A stretch of DNA of 27,019 nucleotides from Haplosporangium gracile (lineage: Eukaryota; Mortierellomycota; Mortierellomycetes; Mortierellales; Mortierellaceae). The notes below the pieces were generated by a model. The model was not told where the DNA came from, did no database searches, and worked only from the letters and a program-made list of their open reading frames with translations. The stretch lies in NCBI GenBank assembly GCA_015499985.1, contig JAAAUF010000577.1:1-27019 (forward strand). Direction: 5' to 3'. How positions within the stretch are numbered: the stretch's first letter is position 1; each line of letters opens with the position of its first letter. Below, in pieces: positions 1-9,900 of the stretch. The translations under genes and the position numbers were made by a program.

Positions 1-55
1 CAACACAACACAACACAACACAACACAACACAACACAACACAACACAACACAACA
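1..55. repeat. CAACA pentanucleotide microsatellite
   Basis: About eleven perfect CAACA units run from the first base of the window, so the array may extend beyond it. It lies just upstream of the small gene at 86-325 and probably forms part of its 5' leader: other genes here (for example at 16875-16920) also have CAA/ACA-rich leaders, which are expected to be weakly structured. Confidence 0.9.
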
Positions 56-85
56 ACTACAGTACAACACACATACCTACCAACC

Positions 86-325
86 ATGTCATCCATGAAG
101 TCATCCAAGCCCGAACTCGGAGCCCACTCCACCCCCGCCCCAGCCGCCCTCGCCGTAACAGCAGAGACAGCAGGAGCACCCAAATCTGCCTGTGGTGGCC
201 AGAAGGACTGGGACCTCCACCCAGCCTGCATCCGCCAGATTGAAAACGAGGGCTCCCCCGCAGACGTCAAGCTCCTCCACGAAATGGAGCAACAGTGTCC
301 CCGTGCCGCCAAAAACCAGCACTAA
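86..325 (+). CDS. Small hypothetical protein, 79 aa
   Basis: An ATG in good context (ACCAACCATGTC) opens a 79-codon frame ending in TAA. I do not recognise the family. The first 35 residues are Ala/Pro/Ser/Thr-rich and look disordered; the second half is charged, with Cys36, Cys48 and Cys71, a Trp-Asp-Leu-His stretch and a short predicted helix. There is no signal peptide or membrane segment. Support for coding is the strong preference for C-ending codons, like the well-expressed kinase gene here, the CAA-rich leader and two AATAAA signals about 185-210 bases after the stop. It is convergent with UPF2. It could be the last exon of a longer gene starting before the window. The overlapping frame at 192-467 on + and the antisense frame are taken as shadows. 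Confidence 0.5.
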   Translation: MSSMKSSKPELGAHSTPAPAALAVTAETAGAPKSACGGQKDWDLHPACIRQIENEGSPADVKLLHEMEQQCPRAAKNQH

Positions 326-507
326 ACTATTAGGAATCATTCGCTCTCTTTGCTGTTTGCCTGACCTGATTCCAGGTCTGCCAACCAGTCTTCATAACAA
401 CAAGCCCACAAAGCGACAATCAACGACAAACAATGACAGCAACTATAACCAACAGCAACAACAATAACCATTCACCATATCAAAGCGGCATCCTCTCTAG
501 CTCTGCC

Positions 508-538
508 AATAAACTGTACATAACATCCTTCCAATAAA
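508..538 (+). terminator. Poly(A) signals of the 79-aa gene
   Basis: Two AATAAA hexamers at 508-513 and 533-538 follow the stop codon at 323-325 on the same strand. They give a 3' UTR of roughly 200-230 bases. Confidence 0.5.
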
Positions 539-1249
539 CCCAATCAACCAACAACGGTTTTTTTTTAGTACATAGAGAGTAATTGCACTTTTTCATTATT
601 CCGCATGATTTGTTTGTTCTACGGGATGCCACACAAGGACAGTTTGTCTCTCCACAACATCAAAAAGGAAGGAGAATCTGTGCGTGGGAAAAGACATTGA
701 GTATAGAGAAAATAAAGCAGTTCAATGATCAAAAACTGCATAAATCAGAGGAAATAGGGAGCAACAGAAACAATCGAGTCGGTTTTCTGACAAACTCATG
801 AGTATCGTATCTTCGTCGTCGTTGTTTTTATGATGGCTGATAAAGGTTCTGCTATGGGTGCTGAATCCTATCTTGGCTTCATTTCTACGGTGCTCTCATC
901 TCATCCAATCTCAGCCTCAAGTTTTTTTGTTCTGACTTACGACTAAAGACAATCGAGGAAAGAAAGGGAGAGGGGGAAGCAAGTGGCTCGTGCATGCTTT
1001 TGTTCGCTGGTGCCACTACGGCGCTTCTTAGAACCCGTGCAAACTGATTGCGCGAATAAAAAATAGACAAAGCGCGAGTCGACAAAGAACAAAATGAGAA
1101 AAGTGCGATAACAGCTCTCTGGCTCTCGAATAAAGAAAGCCAAGAGTTATCATCCATGTCAACGTCTATGAACAAGGAAAAGGAGAGGACAAGGATAAGC
1201 ATAGGTCTCCCGCATTCGAACTGGACCAGTTAAACACAAAACTGACTCA
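539..1249. other. Convergent intergenic region (3' flanks)
   Basis: This stretch lies between the 3' ends of the 79-aa gene (+) and UPF2 (-). Extra plus-strand AATAAA hexamers occur at about 709, 1052 and 1129; no clear minus-strand poly(A) signal for UPF2 was found. A minus-strand frame at 885-1202 opens with ATG and runs 105 codons but resembles nothing I know, so it is more likely UPF2 3' UTR than a gene. Confidence 0.5.
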
Positions 1250-4200
1250 TTACCTTCCGCCAGATCCACGTCCTCGACTCGACTGTCCACCAACAGGTCG
1301 TCGCTCATACCCATCAACACCCAAGTTTGTCAGTGCGCTTTCTGTTCCGAATCCAGCGCCAACGCCGACGGTCTGGTTACGAGCCCAGCGGGTGTTGCTT
1401 CTATTAGGATCATGTCCATAACCATGTCCGCCTCGATCACCACGACCTTGGCCACCCGAAGCGCTCGCTGAATCTCGGTAACTCAAATTTCCAGCACCGC
1501 CTCCACCACCACCACCACCACCACCACCACGTCGATTGTCTTCGACAAAGTTCAAACGGATACCTTGATTCCGCAAAGATTGTTCCAGTGCTAAGATTGG
1601 TAACAGTGTACATGGGACAACATTACATTGCATTAGTTGAGCATTTACGTGTCGTGCAAGAATTGATGAACTATCTCTTGCGCCAAAAATGTTTCAATAA
1701 ACAAACCTGCGCGTTGGTTGGCCTCCTCACGGACTTCGTAGTCCAGGACGAGTTGTTTCAACTGCTGCTGTTCCTCACGCTCCGCTTCCCTCTGATTCCT
1801 GGTGTTGATTACGAGAGAGCTGTCGCTTGGCAAACCAACCGTCTTTAGCTGTTGCTTGTTTCCTTTTTTAGTCAAAAGGGTAAACGCCACATGGTCCGGG
1901 TTACTGAGAACCGGCTCCTCGCGACGATCTATAGGACGCATAGCAAAAACACATTATATTAAGATCACGGTTAATGTTATGCTGAATAGGTCCAAACAAA
2001 AGAATAAAAAACACTCAACAACATACCAGCGGTTCTGAGAACAGGAATAGCAACATCGAGCGTTAAGTGCTTTCTCTCAAACTTTCTAGATTCCAGACTC
2101 TCAGCCATCATCTTGAGATACTCTCGCTCAAAGTCCTCATCCACAGCCTCCACAGGCTTGTGTTGGTTCGTCAGGACAACGGCTTGCTCTTCATCATCCA
2201 TTTGTCTCATGGCATGGACCTCCTCGTCATCGTCCAACCCGTCCTCGTCCTCCTCGCTGTCATCATCGTCATCGTCCTGCTGGTCATCGTCGCCTTCGTC
2301 ATCTCCTTCCGAGTCATCCGAGTCAGAGTCGTCATTCTGGAGGCTAGCGTTTGGATCGTTGCCTCCAAGGGGACCATGAAGCGCTTCGACAGCCGCATAA
2401 GCTTCTTCATAGGTCTGGAAGCGTCGCAGCTTGGGTCGCAGCTCTGTAAAGGTGTCTTCGATCATATACTCAATTTCCAGCGGGATGGACTCCTTGGAAA
2501 GGATATACATCTGGAAGAGGACCAGGAACGAGTCAAGTTTGATTTTAGAGCTGCCATGATCAAAACACATGCCACAGGTATCGAGCAAGGTACAGACAAG
2601 TCGAATCCTGAAGCAGTCGTGAGGAGCATCAATAGGCGAAGGATACTCTGGGGACGCCCTGCCTTGCTCTATACAACGTAGTAGCGAAAATCATTGTCAG
2701 CCACATCCTCCAATTGGGTTACAAGAGGCACTCAACTGTCTATATCTAATGCGAGTCAAACATACCGTGACCTGTTGAAAGAAGGGTGTCCAAGGTGCTG
2801 AAGATCAGGGGCGAGTCGACCATGCGGTAGTTATACAACTCTCCCAAGAACTTGACAATAGCGATACGTTTCTGATTGTGTCGAAAGTTATTCTGCTCCA
2901 AACCAACACGAATGCCCTCAGCGATAGAATCGACAATGGCGATCGAGAAATCAGAGTGGTAGCGACTGAGCCCGTTCACAAGGATAGCCATCAAATGAAT
3001 ATTACTGAACTTGATCTTCCAGACTTTGCTGAAAAGGCGCACAACGAGGTTGTAAATCTATTTCAAGATTTAAGGTAAAGCATTCATTTCAGTCTGGCTG
3101 TCATGTCGGTAAGCAAGAAAAGCACGACCAAAAGCGGCAATTTACAACCTACTTCAGGCTTGTTCCAGTCCAACTTTCGCAACAACTTGTGAGTGGTCTC
3201 GACGTTCTTTTTGCAAAGATCGAGATAGAGCAACTTTCGGATAAATTGCTCGACGGGAGGGATTTCGCGTTTTTGTCTTGTGCTTTGCTCTGGAGGGTTG
3301 CACTATGGTTTGCAGGGTTGGAACAGCTCGTCAGTATGCAAAGTCGCCAGAGAATAATTGGGTATGCATACATACCTGGAGCTCGGTTGCATTTTACCTG
3401 GTAATAGGCATTGTCGATCATCAATAAAAACCTGGGTTCTAGATGAAGAGCGGCCTTCTTTCGCTTGAGGATATCCAACATAGCATCCAGACGCGTAGAG
3501 GTAGCCGTGTTCTTGAGCTTGAGAAAACGACCACAGGTCTCCAGAAGTGCACAGGCTACAATGATGTTCTGGGGAACAAAGTCCTCAAGAAGAACCTTCA
3601 GACAGTGAAAGATGATTGGAAGCGGAGTGAGGCCAAACTTGACCAGCTCGGACAGAAACTTGATGTTCTTGACTCGTGACTCCGAGAGATCTATGTGTTT
3701 CTTGCGCAAAAGGCCGCGGAACTCGCGTTCCAGAGCATTCAGGACCTCCTCTGCAACATCCGGGTAGAAAGGCCTGAAGGTTGCGATCATACGGGAGTAG
3801 TAAGGAAGCAGGTCGTGTCTATCGCGGGGGACTTGAACGAGTGTCTGAGAGTAGAAGCGAATGTCGCTATGGAATTAATATCTTAAAATTTTAAACTTTT
3901 GAATCAGCTCATTCTAAAGTCAAAATTCGCAGTCGAAATATACCTTGATGAGGCGATTACGGCTCAGTTTGGAGTTAAGGTAACAAAAGTCGACTGCAGC
4001 CTGGTCAATCATGTCCCTGTTGCACATATTGGGGAGTCTCGCCATGAAAGCATCAATCTGGGTTGTGGTTGTCTTGGACGCCGCTGTCAAGGGTTCAGTC
4101 GCAACGGTGTCCTCTGCAAGAAACGAGTCCGTTCCGGTCTGATCGTTCAGCTCCATATTCCCAAGTTCCGCGTCGATGCTCTCCATCAGAAGGTCGGTCG

Positions 4201-6666
4201 AATCGTCGAATTCATCAACCTGATCCGCAGTATCCTTGGAGATATTCTCGGCATCTGCGGCGGTGGTGCTGGAAGGGGCGGTGTTGTCCTTGCCTGCAGT
4301 TTTTTCGGTATCCTTCTCAGCCTCAGCCCCGTCATCCTTCTTATCCTTTTTAGACTTTGAAGTCTCAAGAAAGATCTTGGGCACCAAAGTTCTGAGGTCC
4401 AGAATCTGTTCGTAAAAAACGATGTTGTCCTCGTCCTCAAAAACGCTACTGGCTGCGCCCTTTTCCTCTGCGCCACCGGAAGACTCGACAATTCCGATAA
4501 GATCCTCCTTTTCATCTTTAAGAATAGGAACGTCCACATCGAGAGCATCTGCGACAGACTGAGTTGAGGTGGAGAGCTTCTCAAATGCCTTGAACTGTTT
4601 TTCGTATTGCTGCTGGCGTTCCTCCGACAATTCCCCGCGCGAGAATAAAGATGCCTCGTTCTTTCGCTCAACTCTTTTCAATTCCTAAACCAATGAGCCG
4701 TTCCAGTGCACAAAGAAATCATTAGTCTGTATTTTTTGATATCTGTGTACATAATAATAGCCGCAAGTTCCGAGCAATCGTACCTTGTGGTCGCGAACAA
4801 GATGCGCTTCTAAACCTTTGTAATACTCAGAGAACAAGATCTTGAAGAGGTGTTGTTGTGTTGAAGTTACATATGTATCGGGCAGTCCTGAGCTAGTGTC
4901 CTCTACCGTTGAAGCCTTCGCCTCTGCGTCCTTTCCATCGCCAGTAGTTTTCGTCTTACGAGGAGTAATCCCTGTCAAATCCTTGCCATGAATCTTCAAC
5001 ACAGTGAGAACAATTGGAAGGTTGACATGATCTTTGTCTCCTGCAAGCTATTATTTTGCGAAAGGTAAGTGAATATAGACACTGTCAGAAAACTGTTGAA
5101 AAGATCGCCTTAGCCTGTCTTGCACCACAGATTCCATCCCATAGAACAGGCGCACATACCAGATCATGGAGGATGGTGTAGATAAAGTTGGGCATAGCTT
5201 TGCCATCAACAGGTGCCCCCTTCGAATCCTTAGATGATCCTGTCAATGCCGCCGCTGCCGCGTCCTTGGTCGCTGATCCGGATTTGGCGGATACTCCTGT
5301 TGATCCTTCGGTGCCCAGAGTTGCCACGCCTTCCTCTACATTTCGCAGCACGCCGACCAACCAAAGATCTGTGGCGACGCGACTCAGCACGCGTTGGCGG
5401 GATATCCTTGAAGACTCTTCCTTTTCGCGTTGCTCAGGTGTCGTTCCTGCCTGCGCCAACTGTTGGTGGGTTAACTTTGGAGAGGGTGCGAGTGCTTTGG
5501 CGAGATGGTAGGTGAACAGTAGGGTAAAAGTGTCTGGGAAACGCTGGTGCAAAGCGGATATGACCTACACTCAGCAACACAATAAGATGAGATATTAATT
5601 AGGATATTCTTTTTTTCAATTACGTTACAAGAGGCCGTTTTTTTTTTTTTTTTTTTTTTTGTTTGCGATCATCGGTAGGTTGGGTCTATACCTCTGTCGC
5701 CGCAGCAACATCTGCGCTGAGTTTGCATCGCAAGAGGCCTTCCAGGATAGCGGCGACGATTTCAGAGATGTATTTCTCTAGGCTGAGCCTTTTGATGTCG
5801 TTCAAGAGCTGCGTGGAGACATCGGCGGTGAGTCCTGTTTTGCACTTTTTTATGAAGGCGGTGTTCTTTTTGATGTTGGAGTCCAGATTCCGGAGGGCAG
5901 ATGGATCTAGTTAGGACAGGAGGGTGCAATTGATTGTGATGTCAGCAGGTTGTTTCCATTTTTGAGAAGAAAGAAAAAAAGAAAAAAAGAAGGACGTACC
6001 CGGCTTTTGTTGCCATGCCCTCAGGTTGGCCTGTCTGAGATCCTGTCTGGCAGCCAGTTTCGAGGATTGTGTGTCTGCTGAAGGGATGTGAGGGGAGGGA
6101 GGCAGTGACGAATGGAGTGAGAGTAGACGATGTGGTGATGTGAACTGTGTTGGTGTGAAGTTAATGTAAACGTAGTTTCGGGACCAGTCAGTTGAACAAA
6201 AAGAAAGCGAAAAGGATTCCTTTCTCTCGTCCGCGTCACTGATTCACCGTCGACGAGACTGCGGTTGTGGTAGCACTCATTCGCTCATACACACAAATTC
6301 TATTTTTTTTTGTTCTTTTTTTCCACACAACTTCTTTCTTTCCATTCAAAGGGTCTGTACCGACTGACTCTTTGCCCTTCCTACCCTTGCCCCCACCTCG
6401 CTCACCTCTCTCCCATCATCCCCCCACATCCACCCACTCACTTCTTTACGCTCTCATTCTTACTCCTCTCTTCAATTCAGTTCAGCCACCACACTTTTTC
6501 CTTGTTCACATTCTCCCCCCTCACTTCTCTCTCCTCTTCTACATACGCAAGCTACGCACTCACTCCCTCCCTTCTCTCTCCTCCTCTCCCTTCCCATGAG
6601 AACCCGCATCCAGTCCGTCAACTGCTTCGCCTTCACCCTGTTCAACAACTCATCGCCCTTAGCCAT
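1250..6666 (-). CDS. UPF2: UPF2/NMD2, nonsense-mediated decay factor (12 exons)
   Basis: UPF2 bridges UPF1 to UPF3 and the exon-junction complex and stimulates UPF1 in cytoplasmic NMD. Exons, 5' to 3' on the minus strand: 6666-6564, 6077-6000, 5906-5692, 5564-5160, 5047-4784, 4684-3944, 3844-3398, 3302-3153, 3057-2766, 2668-2027, 1928-1707, 1590-1250; all phases close, giving about 1,299 aa (human UPF2 is 1,272). First MIF4G: NIKKNTAFIKK near residue 70, then LHQRF and HLVRDHK. After the GELSEERQQQYEKQFKAFEKL stretch, the second MIF4G has CALLETCGRFL, and the third has KFLGELYNYRMV and CTLLDTCGMCFD. An acidic Asp/Glu run (about 1007-1049) precedes the UPF1-binding region with LLTKKGNKQQLK and a C-terminal Gly11 plus RGRGSGGR tail. 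The start is uncertain. I prefer ATG 6666 (AGCATGGC context, GTGAGT donor); an alternative is ATG 6280 with exon 6280-6248 spliced to 6144. Confidence 0.93.
1503..1530 (-). repeat. GGT/GGC trinucleotide run encoding Gly11 in UPF2
   Basis: Nine to ten CCA/CAC-type repeats on the plus strand encode an uninterrupted glycine run on the minus strand in the last UPF2 exon. It joins the UPF1-binding region to an Arg/Gly-rich C-terminus. Length polymorphism between isolates is likely. Confidence 0.85.
5638..5660. repeat. T23 homopolymer inside a UPF2 intron
   Basis: Twenty-three consecutive T on the plus strand (A on the transcribed UPF2 sense strand) lie in the intron between exons 5906-5692 and 5564-5160, about 30 bases after its GTATAG donor. 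It is a slippage-prone homopolymer with no coding role. Confidence 0.9.
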
Positions 6667-6709
6667 GCTGCAGTCATTCGTCAATTATAATAGTTTCGTA
6701 CTCGCCTGA
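6596..6709 (+). other. Short plus-strand ORF / possible SMG1 uORF (37 codons)
   Basis: ATG at 6596 (context TCCCATGAG) opens 37 codons ending in TGA at 6707-6709, with a second in-frame ATG at 6665. Codons are C-ending and coding-like, but this DNA is antisense to the proposed first UPF2 exon (6564-6666), so only one of the two readings is likely to be protein. If SMG1 transcription starts upstream of 6596, this would be a uORF about 265 bases before the SMG1 ATG. Confidence 0.25.
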
Positions 6710-6974
6710 AAAGAAAAAAAATTACACAAATTTCGGTCCTCTCTTTTCTCTTTTATTCCTCCCTTTCATCCCCTCCTTGGTCAACAACCAGCGACTCCTC
6801 TCGTAAAGAAATCGCCATTATCGACATTTGCTCACGCCAACGGCAACAAATACCTACGATTTCTGCTATTTTTGTACCTGGATTGGGCTGACTCACAGCA
6901 ATACGCCCCTCTGACGCTCCCTACCCCTTTGTCCTGCACACCCAACAGTCTTGCCTCCACAACGAAATCAACAA
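6667..6974. promoter_or_regulatory. Shared divergent promoter of UPF2 and SMG1
   Basis: This lies between the preferred UPF2 start (minus) and the SMG1 start (plus). If UPF2 instead starts at 6280, the shared region is 6281-6974. It is pyrimidine-rich on the plus strand (long C/T tracts at 6380-6600 and 6733-6780) and has an AT-rich TATAAT-like element near 6686. No canonical TATAAA box is placed for either gene, as is common for fungal housekeeping genes. The two genes probably share nucleosome-free DNA and regulators; no particular factor site is claimed. Confidence 0.6.
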
Positions 6975-9900
6975 ATGCAGACCAGCGAAGAAAAACCAAC
7001 AACACCCAAAATGGTTCGTGGTTGATGAAGGAAGCGTGCACTTTGTTTGACATCCATTCCAATGTTTCACCCCACCTAACACGACAACACCGTACTGTCT
7101 ACGCTTGAGTAGAAGTCCTCGCGTCGCCGTAACAATCAGAAGCAGGCCGCACAGGCACAGGCACAGGCACAGGCCAACAACACGCCCGCCTTTCCTTACC
7201 AGCGACGTCAATCGACATCTCAAGGACTGCGGCCTGACCATGGTAAATATTGCGCAAAAACAACCAAACAAAATAAAACGCCGCCAAATAATCCACTCCA
7301 CCAAACATTTTTGATGCTCATGGAGAGTGCTCCCCAACGTTCAGCCTGCATCACTCTTTTCACTAACCACAAAGTTGCACATGGGTTCGTTTGTAGGGAA
7401 CAGGCAAGCTGTCGACTTTCAAACCGCAGAAGTGATGCTGCACGACGCCGAGGACACGCTGAATAAGGCCGAGGATTGCAGTCGTTTGTCGCCAGCGTTA
7501 GACATACTTGCCAGCCTGTCCAAACAGCATCCAGCCGCATGGCAGGCTCGATTTGGGGTACTTTTTTTCGGGGACAATGGATCTTTTTCGAACTAGCCGA
7601 CACGTATACTGTCCTATCCATATTCTAACATTACCACCTTACCTGTCAATCTAGGACATTGTCGATTTACTTGTGGGGTGGTTTGTGGACAAGAATACAG
7701 CATCGACTGTCAAGAAGCAGATTGCTGGTAAGGAAATCATGGCTACAGATGCTATTCAGTTGATGAGATACATGCATGACCAAAACACCCATCTTATTTT
7801 TCGCATGCCTATGCTTTCACCTACATAGACGTCATGGGGTCTTTCACGGTGCAATGGCTAGATGCTGCAGAATTCGGGCAAGATCTACTTAGCATTTTCA
7901 TCACGGATATCGAAAACATCGTACGCGGTGAAACACTCGGCGACGAGAACGATGATGGGAAAGACGCAGCACCCATGGAAACAGCGGCATCTCTTATCAG
8001 GTATTTTGTCCGCCTCATAAACATTTCGTCTGCGCATGCAACACGGGCCAACCGGATGAATTTTTTAACGCCTATCTTCATACCCTTGGTACTCGCGCTT
8101 GTTTGTTCAATCACGCAGTTGCTTCAGCATCATAGCCAAAGCATTGGTCGCGCACGCCTCGCAAGCAGTAACTCGAATGGCACAACTCCAGGAACGGGCT
8201 CTGGAACTGCTTGTTATCGTAAGGAAAGCTATCAGCTCATCAGATACTCAAGGTAACACAAGGAACATACAATTAACTTTGATGCGAAACTATCACTTGA
8301 ACTACGCTACAAATTACTGGAAAATATACTTACATATAGTTTGCACTATGACCTTTTAGTCAACGAGATTATTCTGACACTCAGTCTCGGCAACACAGGA
8401 TCGTTTTACAACTTGCAACCTAAGGCGATACAGATTCTTATGGACCAATTTGACAACCTGCGACTGGACAATGCGACATGGAGAGAGAAGATGGATTTTA
8501 TCCGCAAGGTATTCTATCCGGAGGATTGAATATCTCTCTTTTGTCAGTTAAATTCACTTGCACTTTGCAAGGGACTAACACGGCATAATTATTTTTTTTG
8601 CATTTAGATTTTGGCGGTTTGGCGCCCAAATGTTCATCCCGGAGTCGTTCTGGAGATGTGTCACCCCAAGACTGGTCTCATGCAACTGCGCTGGCTTTTA
8701 CAAAATAAGTCAAATCGGATCAAGGATGTCCTCGAAGCCATACTCACTTCATTACCGGACCCAAGCCAAGGACAGGAATATATTTCCTCAGGGGACGACC
8801 ACAAGGATATTCACTTGCAGGCATGGAGCAGTTTAATTCACGAAATCCGCGGAATTGCTCACGAACTCAATCAGGAGAATAGTTTGGCTGAGGTGACCGA
8901 CATCGGCACAATCTTGAAAGGCGGCGTGATCCAGCATCATGACCGATATGAAGAATCACGGCTTTTGGATCTGCGCTACAAAGAGGGCCGTTATCAGGGT
9001 TGTCGACGAACAGGCTCGCCTGAGGTTGCGTTGCTTACAAATTTTACATTCGACGTTCTCCTTCTCACTCAAATGAGCCTACTGTGGCCTGAGGAAGCAT
9101 CATCAATCTTTCTGCGACTCTTGGAGATTCTCAGCGCTGTACCAGAGATCCGACTTGCACTTGTTGTACATGCCCTACGAGAAATTTCAAGCAGGTATGA
9201 TTCAAGTTGTAATGGACATCGCTGATTCACAGGTTTTCATGCAATCGCTGACCTTTTTTTTTTTTTTTGTAGCCGGAAATATTTTATTCCAGATTGGATC
9301 AATTGTGAAGCTGGCGATGCAACGGAGGAAGCGAAGTGGGACTCGTCGACTTTGAGTGTTTCTCTCAAGATGCTAGGCTCCCTGACCAAAAACTGGAGGC
9401 TGCTGTCCACATCTCTGAAAAACTGTCTTGTTTCTTGGAACGCTGACATTTTGAGAGCCGCGCGAGCGTACCACGAGAAAACGTTGCCTTTGCAGTGGGA
9501 GCTGTTGAAAGCGGGTCTCTCGTGCAACCTTCATCAGCTCATTACTAACGCAGGTACTTCTACAAGAAAATGCCACTGTGCCTATGTATAATGAGTGGAT
9601 GAAAAGCGATGTAGTGTATTGATAATGATATAATTTTTATGCGCTACATAGGCGCCGATGAGGACGAGGTTATACGAGCTTCGATTTCGACCGTTTTCGA
9701 GAACTTTATTAGTGCCTTTGGATCTTTAAACCTGGGACCCCAACTTCTTGCCAAGATCGGAGATCGGTAAGAAACTTTTTTAAAAATGATGAAATTTTGC
9801 AAATGGCTTTCTTCTACATGCCGCTAATAACTAATGTAATGTCAAATGGCCAACTAGATCTCAAGATGTATCGCCAAATGTTCGACAAGCTTGGCAAAGG

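Noticed and set aside
885..1202. 105-codon minus-strand ORF downstream of UPF2, considered as an extra UPF2 exon
   Set aside because: UPF2 has an in-frame TAA at 1250-1252 and already ends like other UPF2 proteins; the frame has no similarity I recognise.
1195..1225. TTCGAAT with flanking GGTCC...GGACC-like bases, considered as a tRNA T-arm
   Set aside because: The stem halves flanking TTCGAAT do not pair as a T-arm and there is no acceptor stem or anticodon arm nearby.
2067..2681. A 204-codon plus-strand ORF over the UPF2 exon with the acidic run
   Set aside because: It is the reverse-complement reading of GAT/GAC/GAG repeats and yields low-complexity Val/Leu/Ile; the minus strand encodes conserved UPF2.
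6267..6599. Pyrimidine-tract ORFs (110 and 126 codons) in the UPF2/SMG1 promoter region
   Set aside because: They are Leu/Ser/Pro/His translations of C/T-rich DNA and use weak or non-ATG starts.
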